A stretch of 64,000 bases of DNA from Gordonia sp. PDNC005 (GCF_016919385.1 NZ_CP070351.1:4154001-4218000), one strand, 5' to 3'. Shown: positions 24,462-34,960, numbered from the stretch's first letter. Notes: generated by a model not told the origin, from the sequence alone. Numbers and translations: made by a program.

Positions 24462-25964
24462 ATGAACGTCTCCGGCCCCACCTCTGACGCAGGAGCGACA
24501 TCTGATGAAGAGGGGACCGGACACGGAGTGGTTCGCATCGCCTCCGTCGCCGCATTGGGCGGACTGCTGTTCGGCTATGAGACATCGGTCATCAACGGGG
24601 CGACTAAGGCGCTTGAAGAGGACTTCGCGATCAACTCCGGCACACTCGGCTTCGCTGTCGCCTCAGCCCTCCTCGGAGCAGCGGCAGGCGCGTTGACCGC
24701 GGGTCGGATCGCCGACCGGATCGGTCGTCTGATGGTGATGAAGATAGCGGCGGTGCTGTTTGTCCTCAGTGCTGTCGGTTGCGCTTTTGCGCCGTCCAGC
24801 TGGGGTACCGGCGGGCTGGTGCTCTTCATCGTGTTCCGCGTTGTCGGCGGATTCGCGGTCGGCGTCGCATCCGTGATCGCACCCGCCTACATCGCGGAGA
24901 CGTCGCCTGCGGGTATCCGGGGCAGGCTCGGCTCCCTTCAGCAACTTGCGATCGTGCTGGGCATCTTCCTCTCATTCCTGGTGAACCTTGCGCTGCGCAA
25001 CATCGCGGGCGGCGCCAACGAAGTGCTGTGGTTCGGGATGGACGCCTGGCGGTGGATGTTCCTGATGATGGCTGTGCCTGCGATCCTGTACGGAGTGCTG
25101 TCGGGCACCATTCCGGAATCGCCGCGCTACTTGATCTCGCAGCAACGACTTCCCGAAGCACGTGCCGTGCTCGAACGGCTTCTCGGCGCACGCGATCTCG
25201 AACTGACCATCGACCGCATCCGGGCGAGCATGAACAGCGAGAAGAAGCCGTCCTGGCGCGACCTCAAACGTCCGTCGGGCGGCATCTACCCGGTGGTCTG
25301 GATCGGTCTCCTCCTGTCGGTCTTTCAGCAGGCGGTCGGAATCAACGTGGTGTTCTACTACTCGAATGTGCTGTGGGAGGCCGCGGGCTTCGACGAGAGT
25401 CAAGCGTTCCTCACGTCCACGATCACCTCCGTCATCAACATCGCGACGACGCTCGTCGCGATCGCCCTCGTCGATCGGGTGGGGCGTCGCCCGCTCCTTC
25501 TCGTCGGCTCGGTCGGCATGACGGTGACGCTCGCCGCCGTCGCGGTGTGCTTCGGTCAGCTCACCGACAAAATCGAGAACGGGCAAGTGGTGATGAAGGA
25601 TGGCGAGGCGGTGCAGACTCTGCCGGGCGCGTGGGGTGTCGTCGCGCTCATCGCCGCGAACGGCTTCGTCGTCTTTTTCGGGATGAGTTGGGGACCGATG
25701 GTGTGGGTTCTGCTCGGTGAGATGTTCCCGAACCGGTTCCGCGCCGCGGCGTTGTCGGTCGCCGCTGCAGGCCAATGGGCTGCGAACTGGGTGATCACGA
25801 TGACGTTCCCGGCGATCAAGGACTTCAGTCTGACCTTCGGCTACTTCATGTACGCGGCGTTCGCATTCTTGTCGTTCCTCTTCGTCGCCAAGTTCGTACC
25901 GGAGACGAAAGGCCGGTCTCTGGAGGACATGGACCGTCTCGCCGGAGTGACCGACGACGCATAG
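24462..25964 (+). CDS. MFS sugar transporter (sugar porter family)
   Basis: This 500-residue protein has 12 predicted membrane segments and the sugar-porter signatures: GYETSVINGA in TM1, GRIADRIGRLMVM after TM2, PAYIAETSPAGIRGRLGSL after TM4, PESPRYL before the central loop, QQAVGINVVFYYS in TM7, DRVGRRPLL, and PETKGRSLE at the C-terminal edge. It should import a monosaccharide or polyol with protons. A long insert between TM9 and TM10 (QLTDKIENGQVVMKDGEAV) is also seen in other actinobacterial members. The start ATG at 24462 follows AAGGG. Confidence 0.9.
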   Translation: MNVSGPTSDAGATSDEEGTGHGVVRIASVAALGGLLFGYETSVINGATKALEEDFAINSGTLGFAVASALLGAAAGALTAGRIADRIGRLMVMKIAAVLFVLSAVGCAFAPSSWGTGGLVLFIVFRVVGGFAVGVASVIAPAYIAETSPAGIRGRLGSLQQLAIVLGIFLSFLVNLALRNIAGGANEVLWFGMDAWRWMFLMMAVPAILYGVLSGTIPESPRYLISQQRLPEARAVLERLLGARDLELTIDRIRASMNSEKKPSWRDLKRPSGGIYPVVWIGLLLSVFQQAVGINVVFYYSNVLWEAAGFDESQAFLTSTITSVINIATTLVAIALVDRVGRRPLLLVGSVGMTVTLAAVAVCFGQLTDKIENGQVVMKDGEAVQTLPGAWGVVALIAANGFVVFFGMSWGPMVWVLLGEMFPNRFRAAALSVAAAGQWAANWVITMTFPAIKDFSLTFGYFMYAAFAFLSFLFVAKFVPETKGRSLEDMDRLAGVTDDA

Positions 25965-25994
25965 TGACAATGGTTGGTGATAGGTTCGGCAACT

Positions 25995-27062
25995 GTGAGC
26001 CGCGCAACGTCAGTCCGCCTGTCCCTGCAAGCACGCGCCCAGCGCCCGGCGATGAAGGCTCTCGGCCTGCTTCCGCGTGGTGTGCTCGCCGCGCTCGCCC
26101 GGGCCACACGAACCAATTCCGACGGCGAGAGCCTCGCTCCCGAGATGTCCGTCATCGCGGCAGCCTCACGGCACCTTCCGGGTGCGGCGCTGCTGAACGG
26201 TGACGTCGCGCAGTCGCGAACGATTCTCGACCAGACGTCGGCGTCGATGGCGCAGACGTTCCCGCCTTTCGCGATCGAAGAGGATCTGATCATTCCGTCC
26301 GCGGACGGTCCGATTCCCGCGACGCGATACCGCGTCAGTGAGTCCGGTGCCCGCGGTCTGATCGTCTTCCTTCATGGCGGAGGGTTCGTCGTGGGCAGCC
26401 GGGCCAGTCACGACTCGCTTGTCCGGGCGTTGGCAGTCGCGTCGGGCGCCGACGTCTTGTCCGTCGATTATCGCCTCGCGCCGGAGCATCAATTCCCCGC
26501 AGCTGTGGACGACTCGGTCGCGGCCTTCCGCTACGCCGTCGAACAGGCGCCGACGTGGGGGCTCGACCCTCGCCGCATCGTTGTCGCGGGCGACTCGGCA
26601 GGCGGCAACCTGAGTGCTGTCGTCGCGCAGCAGGTGCGCGACGACGCGGTGCAGCCCTGCCTCCAACTCCTCATATACCCCGTGACCGACGTGTCGACCA
26701 AGCGCGGGTCCATCAAGGAGTTCTCCGAAGGCCTGTTCCTCACCGAGGCAGACATGGAGTTCTTCATCAACACGTACCTTCCGTCGCGAGACGACGTGGA
26801 AGATCCGCGGGCCTCGCCGCTGAAGGGCGAGCTGGCAGGACTCCCACCGGCGTACGTTGTGGTCGCGGGCTTCGATCCGCTGCGCGACGAAGGCCTCGAT
26901 TACGCTGCGGCACTTGAGAGGGCGGGCGTCGACGTGACGGTGAACCGCGCAGGCGGAATGATCCACGGGTTTGCGAACATGGGCCTCATCAGCCCGACCG
27001 CCCGCGACGTGGTCGCTGCGATGGCCGCCGCTGCCGCGGCGGCGATGGACGCGGCGGCCTGA
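25995..27062 (+). CDS. Alpha/beta hydrolase, hormone-sensitive-lipase (family IV) esterase
   Basis: This 355-residue esterase carries the family IV motifs: oxyanion HGGGFVVGS near residue 125, nucleophile GDSAGGNLS near 200, the acid in AGFDPLRDEG near 298 and His in MIHGFANM near 328. It should hydrolyse short to medium acyl esters. An N-terminal extension of about 90 residues precedes the core, with no signal peptide. The GTG at 25995 was chosen with modest confidence. TTG 25974 and GTG 25977 are in frame. Confidence 0.85.
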   Translation: MSRATSVRLSLQARAQRPAMKALGLLPRGVLAALARATRTNSDGESLAPEMSVIAAASRHLPGAALLNGDVAQSRTILDQTSASMAQTFPPFAIEEDLIIPSADGPIPATRYRVSESGARGLIVFLHGGGFVVGSRASHDSLVRALAVASGADVLSVDYRLAPEHQFPAAVDDSVAAFRYAVEQAPTWGLDPRRIVVAGDSAGGNLSAVVAQQVRDDAVQPCLQLLIYPVTDVSTKRGSIKEFSEGLFLTEADMEFFINTYLPSRDDVEDPRASPLKGELAGLPPAYVVVAGFDPLRDEGLDYAAALERAGVDVTVNRAGGMIHGFANMGLISPTARDVVAAMAAAAAAAMDAAA

Positions 27063-27070
27063 CCGCCTAG

Positions 27071-27133
27071 GATCGCCCGTCTCATCGGTCTACGAGGGCG
27101 ATATGCCCTCGTAGACCGATGAGACAGGCGATC
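27071..27133. terminator. Bidirectional terminator between the esterase and the converging MFS gene
   Basis: A perfect 21-base stem (27079-27099 with 27105-27125, loop of 5) sits inside a further 7-base pairing (27071-27077 with 27127-27133). A short TTT follows on the plus strand. It fills the gap between two convergent genes. Confidence 0.8.
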
Positions 27134-27143
27134 TTTGTAGTGC

Positions 27144-28589
27144 TCAGATGGTGATCTTCACTTTCGGCATGGCTTGCGCGATCACGGCGCCGAAGGCGAC
27201 GAGGCCGATCATGATCCACATCGCGATGCGGTAGGCGTCGTCGAAACCGGACGACTCCGACACCGTGCTGTACACGGTGCCGATCACTGCGGCGCCCATC
27301 GCCACCGTCAATGCCTGGACGGTGTTGAACACGCCGGAGGCGGCGCCCGCCTGCTCGACGGGGACATCGTTGAGGACGAGCAGCCCTGCCGCACCGACGA
27401 TCAGTCCGAAGCCGAGACCTGCGACGGTCAGAGCAACCGCGAACCAGATTCCGGGGTGGGCGGAGCCGTTGGCGACGATCATCGAAGTCATGCCGGTGAT
27501 CAGTACGGCCGCGCCGGCCTGGAGGACGTGTTTGCCGAACTTGGCGGCGAGCACGGTGGCCGAGAGGCCTGCGGCGATCGGGACGGCGAACGAGAACGGG
27601 ATCCACATGAGGCCGGTGTGCAGCACGGACCAGCCCTGAGACAACTGGACGTGCAGGGACTGCACCAGGAAGTAGCCGCCGGTCGGGATCGACAGCGCTG
27701 CGAATGCGGCGAGCCCGGAGCGGAACGAGACCGTGCCGAACACCGACGGCGGGACCATGGGCACGGAGCCCGCACGTTCAGCGGCGACCTGACGAGCGCC
27801 GAACAGGGCCAGTCCCACCGCGCCGAGCGCGATCAGGATGAATCCCCATGCGGGCCAGTCGTTCTCAGGTCCGAGGGTGATCGGAGCCATGATCGCGGCG
27901 AGCGAGCCTCCGAGCAGTGCGACAGAGCCGAGGGTGATCGGCGCCGGACGGTCGGCGTGAGTCTCCGGGATGAAGATTCGAGCAGCGATCACCGCGATGA
28001 CGGCGATCGGAACGTTGATCAGGAATGCGGGACGCCATGAGAGGTCGAACCAGTCGCTGTTGGTGATCACTGCGCCCAATACCGGTCCGGTGACTGCGGC
28101 GACACCGATGACCGACGTGAACAGCCCCATGGCGCGGCCGCGTTCGGCCGGCGGGTAGAGGACCTGGATGTTGGTCAGGACCTGCGGAACCATCAACGCG
28201 GCAGCGGCGCCCTGGATGAGGCGGAACGTGACGAGCTGGGTCGGGTCCGCGGCGAGGCCACAGGCGAGGGACGCCGCGCCGAAAGCGACGAGCCCGAGTA
28301 TGAACAGGCGACGCCTGCCGTAGCGGTCACCCAGCCGTGCACCGAGAATCAGTCCGATCGCATAGGCGAGCGGATAGCCTGCGACGATCCACTGCAGAGC
28401 GGCGGGGGAGGCCCCGAGGTCTTCCTGCAGAGTGTGGAGCGCGACGTTCACGATGGTCGCGTCCATGAGCTCCATGAACGACGCGGCGAGCAGGCAGACG
28501 AGGGCGATCGTGCGCGCTCGCCCACCGATGCTCGGGCCGGAATCAAGGGTCGACGCGCTGGGCGCCGGGGTGTCTAGGGTGGTGCTCAC
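27144..28589 (-). CDS. MFS drug-type efflux transporter (DHA2, 14-segment family)
   Basis: This 481-residue protein fits the EmrB/QacA branch. It has ELMDATIVNVALHTLQEDLGAS in TM1 (motif D1), GARLGDRYGRRRLF after TM2 (motif A), and GVAAVTGPVLGAVI in TM5 (motif C), which marks exporters. The GTG at 28589 has AGGAG 6 bases upstream. The frame continues upstream but crosses the promoter region. It is divergent from a WYL-domain regulator with a palindrome between them, which suggests induced efflux of a toxic compound. The substrate is unknown. Confidence 0.88.
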   Translation of the reverse strand: MSTTLDTPAPSASTLDSGPSIGGRARTIALVCLLAASFMELMDATIVNVALHTLQEDLGASPAALQWIVAGYPLAYAIGLILGARLGDRYGRRRLFILGLVAFGAASLACGLAADPTQLVTFRLIQGAAAALMVPQVLTNIQVLYPPAERGRAMGLFTSVIGVAAVTGPVLGAVITNSDWFDLSWRPAFLINVPIAVIAVIAARIFIPETHADRPAPITLGSVALLGGSLAAIMAPITLGPENDWPAWGFILIALGAVGLALFGARQVAAERAGSVPMVPPSVFGTVSFRSGLAAFAALSIPTGGYFLVQSLHVQLSQGWSVLHTGLMWIPFSFAVPIAAGLSATVLAAKFGKHVLQAGAAVLITGMTSMIVANGSAHPGIWFAVALTVAGLGFGLIVGAAGLLVLNDVPVEQAGAASGVFNTVQALTVAMGAAVIGTVYSTVSESSGFDDAYRIAMWIMIGLVAFGAVIAQAMPKVKITI

Positions 28590-28646
28590 GAGGTGCTCCT
28601 GCCGGTGAGTGGTCTTTCGGTCACCGACGACGTTACGAAGCAATGT

Positions 28647-28697
28647 GGACAGGAACTGTCCGGTAAGATCGAGAATAATTCCGGTCATTTTCTGTCC
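28647..28697. promoter_or_regulatory. Candidate operator region between MFS and WYL regulator
   Basis: A palindrome GGACAGGAACTGTCC (28647-28661) is followed by an additional CTGTCC half-site at 28692-28697 in direct orientation. They lie in the 131-base gap between the divergent exporter and regulator starts. They are the best visible candidates for regulator binding. No binding data can be inferred. Confidence 0.5.
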
Positions 28698-28720
28698 GCT
28701 ATCGGAGTGAGGATCACTGT

Positions 28721-29698
28721 ATGGCCGACACGACGACGCGAACTCTGAAGCTGCTTGCGCTTCTGCAAGCACATCGGCTGTGGGCGGCAGCGGAACTCGC
28801 CGATCGACTCGACACCACCGAGCGGACTGTTCGTCGCGACGTCGAACGCCTCCGTGAACTCGGTTACCCGGTCGAGTCGGTACGCGGCGCAGGTGGTGGC
28901 TATCAGCTTGCGCCGGGTGGCTCGCTGCCGCCGTTGGTGGTGGACGAGGGGGAGGCCGTCGCGATCGTTGCGGCGCTGCGTAGTGCGGCATCAGGCCCTG
29001 CAGCAGGATTGGCGGAGGCGTCGGTCCGCGCGTTGGCGAAAGTCATGCAGGTGCTGCCACCCAAACTTCGACGGCGTGCCGATGCCGTCCGCGCGATGAG
29101 CGTGACATTGCCCGGCGAAGCGGAAGCCCCGGTACTCGATGCGGAGGCTCTGACCACGGTGGCCCTCGCATGCCGTGACTCGACGGAACTCACGTTCGAC
29201 TACGCGCCTGCGGCTCGCGACGGGCGGGTGCCCGGACGTCGCCGTGTAGAGCCGCTACGTCTGGTCCCGGTGGGACGACGCTGGTACCTGCTCGCGTACG
29301 ACCTCGACCGTCTCGACTGGCGCACCTTCCGGCTGGACAGACTCGCCGACGCCAAACCGGAGAAGCGTCGTTTCGGTCCGAGGACCGTCCCCGGCGGGGA
29401 TGCGGCGGCGTACGTGCGGAACAGCTTGCGAGCGGGGCGCGATCAGCACGTCGTCCGACTCCTGGTGCACACAGACGCCGATCTCGTCCGGTCGCGGATC
29501 GGCCGTCACGCCGAGGTCGCCGCCCATGCCGACGGTGCGTTGGTCACGATGCAGGTGGACGATGCGAGGTGGATCGCCGTCGCCATGGGCGGCCTCGACG
29601 CAGACTATGAGTTCATCGAGATCCCGCCCGCCGTCTTGCACGAGTTGAGGGGCCGCAACGCCCGTGAAGCCAGGGCCCTCTATCTCGCCGAGCGCTGA
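28721..29698 (+). CDS. WYL-domain helix-turn-helix transcriptional regulator
   Basis: This 325-residue protein has a winged helix at about residues 5-60 (LKLLALLQAHRLWAAAELADRL, TTERTVRRDVERLRELG). A WYL domain spans about residues 135-210 with RRVEPLRLVPVGRRWYLLAYDLDRLDWRTFRLDR. A C-terminal WCX extension ends the protein. WYL regulators sense ligands, often nucleotides or nucleic acid fragments, or stress signals. It is divergent from a DHA2 exporter that it probably controls. The ATG at 28721 gives the standard family length. Confidence 0.88.
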   Translation: MADTTTRTLKLLALLQAHRLWAAAELADRLDTTERTVRRDVERLRELGYPVESVRGAGGGYQLAPGGSLPPLVVDEGEAVAIVAALRSAASGPAAGLAEASVRALAKVMQVLPPKLRRRADAVRAMSVTLPGEAEAPVLDAEALTTVALACRDSTELTFDYAPAARDGRVPGRRRVEPLRLVPVGRRWYLLAYDLDRLDWRTFRLDRLADAKPEKRRFGPRTVPGGDAAAYVRNSLRAGRDQHVVRLLVHTDADLVRSRIGRHAEVAAHADGALVTMQVDDARWIAVAMGGLDADYEFIEIPPAVLHELRGRNAREARALYLAER

Positions 29699-29741
29699 TC
29701 TTCCTTGCTCAAGGAGCACGGGAGAGCGGAGTCGTCCCGGC

Positions 29742-30356
29742 TCATCGAGCGGAGTCGAGATGTGCCAGATACGCCGCGCCACGCGGTGAGAGTTCGTATC
29801 CGACGTCGTGGCTGATGGTGAGCCCGAGCGCCTTGAGCTTGCGGATGTCGACTTTCATCGGAAGCAACTCGACCTGACGCAGCGCTGCGAGCTCCTTGGA
29901 CACCACTCGCGGGTTGTCGCGGATCCATTCGAGGATCTCCCGGGTCCACGGGCCGGTCTCGCGCTTGTCGAGCCGTGCGAGACGGGCGGTGATGTCGTCG
30001 AGTTCGACATCGGATGGGATCTGCTCGCGGAGAGCGAGCCGGGGATCCTCGCCGGCCCATTCGAGCGTCACCCGGTAGATCGTGTCGCCGCCTTTTGATC
30101 CACGCGGAGACGGTTTGCGGTTGGGCTTCGGGGCAAGCGCCTTCCGCAGGGCGGCGGCGTCCTTCATCCCGGCGGCGCGCGCAGACCGGTCTGAGATGCG
30201 CTCGACGTCGCTCACCCGGGCCACTCGGGTGAAGCGGACCAATCCCGCCGACGTGACCTGCGTGGATCCGACCTTCACCCGCGGTTCGTCCCACCTGCGG
30301 AACTGGCAGGTGATCCTGCCTTCGCGAATACCGTCGGCGATCGGCTTGGAGATCAT
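29742..30356 (-). CDS. ASCH/PUA-like domain protein with winged-helix C-terminus, function unknown
   Basis: This 204-residue protein starts with an ASCH-like beta-barrel phrase: ISKPIADGIREGRITCQFRRW, then VGSTQVTSAGLVRFTRVARVSDVERI. ASCH domains bind RNA or modified nucleotides. The middle is basic (PKPNRKPSPRGSKGG). The C-terminal 90 residues (EILEWIRDNPRVVSKELAAL ... LGLTISHDVGYELSPRGAAYL) look like a winged helix. The ATG at 30356 or GTG at 30359 may start it. The last residues HLDSAR and the stop are encoded by a short dispersed repeat (29745-29760), so the C-terminus may have been acquired by repeat insertion. Confidence 0.6.
   Translation of the reverse strand: MISKPIADGIREGRITCQFRRWDEPRVKVGSTQVTSAGLVRFTRVARVSDVERISDRSARAAGMKDAAALRKALAPKPNRKPSPRGSKGGDTIYRVTLEWAGEDPRLALREQIPSDVELDDITARLARLDKRETGPWTREILEWIRDNPRVVSKELAALRQVELLPMKVDIRKLKALGLTISHDVGYELSPRGAAYLAHLDSAR
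29745..29760 (-). repeat. Short dispersed repeat, copy 1 (TCTCGACTCCGCTCGA)
   Basis: The 16-base sequence TCTCGACTCCGCTCGA on the minus strand is identical to plus-strand bases 42403-42418. A looser relative occurs near 4274-4290 upstream of ackA. This copy supplies the stop region of the ASCH-like gene. Confidence 0.6.
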
Positions 30357-30366
30357 CACGTCTCAA

Positions 30367-30453
30367 CTGTGCCGTACGCGCTGTCCCGAAAACGACGTTC
30401 GCCATCGATTCGTGGACACGAATCGATGGCGGAGTCGCGGTTCTGTGCCGTAC
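30367..30453. promoter_or_regulatory. 15-base inverted repeat flanked by 11-base direct repeats in a divergent promoter region
   Basis: CGCCATCGATTCGTG (30400-30414) and its exact complement (30417-30431) are separated by 2 bases. The same 11 bases CTGTGCCGTAC stand outside on both sides at 30367-30377 and 30443-30453. The element lies between the divergent ASCH-like gene and the secreted Ig-repeat gene. It could be a regulator site, a cruciform, or a tiny mobile-element remnant. Confidence 0.55.
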
Positions 30454-30535
30454 CAGGAGATCTGCTGGGCGTGATTTGTGATCGGTGTCATACATGTAGG
30501 AATCGATCTCTCTGCGAACTGAACGAAGGACCTCC

Positions 30536-32884
30536 ATGAGACTGACAACCAGTCGTGCCGTCGCCCTGGTGGGCGGCGCGGCGTTGCTCGCGGGCACGTT
30601 GGGCGCGGTGCCCGCGTCTGCGGCCACGAGCACCGCATCGTTTAAGAACTCCTGTATTGCAGGCTCGGTGATCGGCGACCAGAAGCGCATCACGAATACA
30701 ACGATGACTATCGACGCCCCGGAGTCCGTGACTCCGGGAGAGACGTTCTCGTACACGATTCAGCCGAGCGCTTCGTCGTACCCGGACAAGGATTCTGGTG
30801 CAACCACAACGAACCTGTCACGAATCAAGTTCGACTATGAGATTCCGGACAACGCGACTTACGTCAGTTCCGAAGTAGTAGCGGGCACCGGTGTCGGTCT
30901 GTCGGGCGTGGCGCCGAACGTCCTGCGCGTGAACACGAGCGGAAACGTCGACGCCGGTGGCACCGTCATCCGCCTGTCCGGCGACAACCAGGTGATCGGC
31001 AATGGTCCGTCGGCGAGCACGAACTCTGAGGGCGGCATCCTCGTAGCGAAGACGAAGAAGAACCTCGACGGTTCGACCAACAGCGGCGGCGAGACCTGGT
31101 TCCGTCTGCCCGCGATCAAGGTGACGTTGAAGGCGGGCCAGTCCGGGAGCATCCAGCCCAAGATCCGTACTTCCGGCAACGCCGGAAATCAGGGGGATCA
31201 CGCGAACTACAACACCCAGCTGGCCAAGGCTTCATTCCTGGGAACGCAGTGGGCGCCGACTCGCTGTTCTCCTCGGGACACCGACGGTGGTGCCTTGAAC
31301 TCGGGTGCGGGTCCGCTCGCGACCATCAACATCGAATCGGCAGCACCGGTCGACGAGGACACGACGACCACGGTGTCGGCTCCGGGAACCGCGACCAAGG
31401 GCGACGAGGTGACGCTCTCGGCGACTGTCGCGCCCAACCCCGGCGGCGGAACTGTCCAGTTCAAGGTCGACGGCAATGACGTGGGGGCGCCGGTGTCGGC
31501 GTCGAACGGAACGGCCTCGATCCAGCACACCTTCAACACCACCGGCAGCCGCCAGGTCACGGCGGTGTTCTCGGGTGCATCGGGTTTCAACGGCTCGACA
31601 TCGTCGGCTAAGACGGTGACAGTCTCCGATCCGACACCGATCGACATCGACACGACAACGACCGTGACGGCACCGGGGACGGCGACCGCGGGTGACGCGG
31701 TGACGCTCTCGGCGTCGGTGTCTCCGGCTCCGCTCGGCGGCACGGTGCAGTTCAAGGTCGACGGCGATGCCGTCGGCACTCCGAAGACGGTCACTGCGGG
31801 TAGCGCGTCGATCCAGCACACGTTCGCATCGGCCGGCGCTCATCAGGTGACCGCGGTGTTCTCGGGGTCGACCGGTTTCGGCGCGTCCACCTCGACGGCC
31901 AAGACGGTCACGGTCAGTGATCCGACGCCGATCGACGAGGACACCACCACAACGGTGTCGGCTCCGTCGTCTGCGACCAAGGGGGACGCGGTGACGCTGT
32001 CGGCGACGGTCGCTCCGAATCCGGGTGGCGGCACGGTGCAGTTCAAGGTCGACGGGACCGACGTCGGTTCGCCCGCGGCGGTGACCGGCGGCACTGCGTC
32101 CATCCAGCACACCTTCACCGCCAACGGCAGCCGCGAGGTGACCGCAGTGTTCTCGGGAGCGGCAGGCTTCAACGGCTCCACATCGGCGGCCAAGGCGGTC
32201 ACGGTCAACGATCCGGCCCCGACCGATGAGGACACGACGACGACTGTCACCTCACCGGGTGCGGCGATCACCGGCGACGCGGTGACGTTGTCGGCGTCGG
32301 TGTCCCCGACTCCGAACGGCGGCACCGTGCAGTTCAAGGTCGACGGCACCGACGTCGGTTCACCCGCAGCGGTGACCGGTGGCAACGCGTCCATCCAGCA
32401 CACCTTCACCACAGTGGGCAGCCGCCAGGTGACCGCCGTCTACTCCGGTGCAGCCGGGTACAACGGCTCCACATCGGCGGCAAAGACGATCGTCGTCTCC
32501 GCACCGGATCCGGGGGACGAGTCGACGACCCTCACGGTGTCGGCGCCGTCGACCGCTCAGAAGGGCGTCGCGGTGGAGCTCAAGGCCGCTCTGACGCCGT
32601 CGAGCGTGAACGGCGGAACTGTGCGCTTCCAGGTCGACGGCACTGACGTCGGCGGTCCGGTGACCGTCGTGAACGGTGAGGCGACTCTGCAGCACACGTT
32701 CGCCGCCGGCGGGAATCACACCGTCACGGCGACGTACAGCGGCACAGACGGATACTCGGGCTCCATCTCGGGGCCGAAGATCGTGAAGGTCGACGGTGAC
32801 GGAGGTACCGACGGCGGCAACGGTTCGCTCGACTTCGGCAGCCTCAGCATGGGCGCGGCCGACGTGATCCGCTCGATCTTCTGA
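30536..32884 (+). CDS. Secreted protein with five Ig-like (Big_3-type) tandem domains
   Basis: This 782-residue protein has a Sec signal peptide (basic MRLTTSR, hydrophobic core, cleavage near PASAA at about residue 29). An N-terminal beta-rich domain of unknown type spans about residues 30-265. Five tandem Ig-like domains of about 97 residues start near residues 272, 369, 466, 562 and 661. Each has the form DEDTTTTVSAPGTATKGD ... GGTVQFKVDG ... TASIQHTF ... VTAVFSGA. The C-terminus is Gly/Asp-rich and ends with GSLDFGSLSMGAADVIRSIF. No LPXTG or membrane anchor is present, so it is probably released or held in the mycomembrane by other means. The ATG at 30536 follows AAGGA. An adhesive or surface role is inferred only from the fold. 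Confidence 0.85.
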   Translation: MRLTTSRAVALVGGAALLAGTLGAVPASAATSTASFKNSCIAGSVIGDQKRITNTTMTIDAPESVTPGETFSYTIQPSASSYPDKDSGATTTNLSRIKFDYEIPDNATYVSSEVVAGTGVGLSGVAPNVLRVNTSGNVDAGGTVIRLSGDNQVIGNGPSASTNSEGGILVAKTKKNLDGSTNSGGETWFRLPAIKVTLKAGQSGSIQPKIRTSGNAGNQGDHANYNTQLAKASFLGTQWAPTRCSPRDTDGGALNSGAGPLATINIESAAPVDEDTTTTVSAPGTATKGDEVTLSATVAPNPGGGTVQFKVDGNDVGAPVSASNGTASIQHTFNTTGSRQVTAVFSGASGFNGSTSSAKTVTVSDPTPIDIDTTTTVTAPGTATAGDAVTLSASVSPAPLGGTVQFKVDGDAVGTPKTVTAGSASIQHTFASAGAHQVTAVFSGSTGFGASTSTAKTVTVSDPTPIDEDTTTTVSAPSSATKGDAVTLSATVAPNPGGGTVQFKVDGTDVGSPAAVTGGTASIQHTFTANGSREVTAVFSGAAGFNGSTSAAKAVTVNDPAPTDEDTTTTVTSPGAAITGDAVTLSASVSPTPNGGTVQFKVDGTDVGSPAAVTGGNASIQHTFTTVGSRQVTAVYSGAAGYNGSTSAAKTIVVSAPDPGDESTTLTVSAPSTAQKGVAVELKAALTPSSVNGGTVRFQVDGTDVGGPVTVVNGEATLQHTFAAGGNHTVTATYSGTDGYSGSISGPKIVKVDGDGGTDGGNGSLDFGSLSMGAADVIRSIF
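31351..32790 (+). repeat. Five ~291-base coding repeats (Ig-like domains)
   Basis: The region repeats a unit of about 97 codons five times. Copies one, three and four share long identical stretches, such as GGCGGCACGGTGCAGTTCAA and TCCACATCGGCGGC. The fifth unit is the most diverged. Recombination between units could change domain number in frame. Confidence 0.85.
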
Positions 32885-32891
32885 TCGACCA

Positions 32892-32930
32892 ACGCATGCA
32901 CCCCCGCTCGACGAGCGGGGGTGCATGCGT
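32892..32930. terminator. Bidirectional terminator after the Ig-repeat gene and leuA
   Basis: A perfect 19-base inverted repeat (32892-32910 with 32912-32930) has a near-zero formal loop and is followed by TTTCC on the plus strand. It lies between the two convergent genes. Confidence 0.8.
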
Positions 32931-32986
32931 TTCCTGCGCTTTGCGCCGCTCTGAAGCGGGGGCCGCGCGGTAGATCGCGATTCGGG

Positions 32987-34840
<1,854 letters not shown>

Positions 34841-34870
34841 TCAATCTCCTACTGAAATAAGGATGGGGTT

Positions 34871-34909
34871 GACCGGCGCGTGAAGAGGCCCCGCGACGGA
34901 GGGCCGGTC
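34871..34909 (-). promoter_or_regulatory. Candidate leuA attenuator hairpins
   Basis: On the minus strand, just after the leader-peptide stop, GACCGGC (34903-34909) can pair with GCCGGTC (34871-34877). An alternative inner pairing GGCCC with GGGCC (34901-34905 with 34887-34891) uses part of the same arm, so the two folds are mutually exclusive. No strong T-tract follows, so the mechanism (termination or hiding of the leuA start) is open. Confidence 0.5.
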
Positions 34910-34912
34910 GGA

Positions 34913-34954
34913 TCAGACCCCGCCGCGGCAACCGAGAAGGAGTGCACGCTGCAT
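34913..34954 (-). CDS. leuA leader peptide, 13 residues with three consecutive leucines
   Basis: The short frame from ATG 34954 to TGA 34913 codes for MQRALLLGCRGGV. Three adjacent Leu codons (CTC CTT CTC) lie at positions 5-7, as expected of a leucine attenuation leader. A TATCCT hexamer sits 6 bases before the ATG, so the transcript probably starts at or near the A of the start codon and the peptide is translated without a leader. leuA starts 78 bases after the stop codon. Leucine attenuators upstream of leuA have been proposed in actinobacteria, so the type is known and this instance is read from sequence. Confidence 0.75.
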   Translation of the reverse strand: MQRALLLGCRGGV

Positions 34955-34960
34955 GTCGCC

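Noticed and set aside
28590..28991. An N-terminal extension of the DHA2 exporter to a 615-residue protein
   Set aside because: It would cross the divergent promoter and the regulator start. The GTG at 28589 has a proper ribosome site and gives the normal family length.
30367..30453. A transcription terminator at the 15-base inverted repeat
   Set aside because: Both flanking genes are transcribed away from it, so there is no message to end there.
34871..34909. A T-box riboswitch in the leuA leader
   Set aside because: No conserved T-box sequence or specifier stem is visible. The Leu-rich leader peptide explains the region better.
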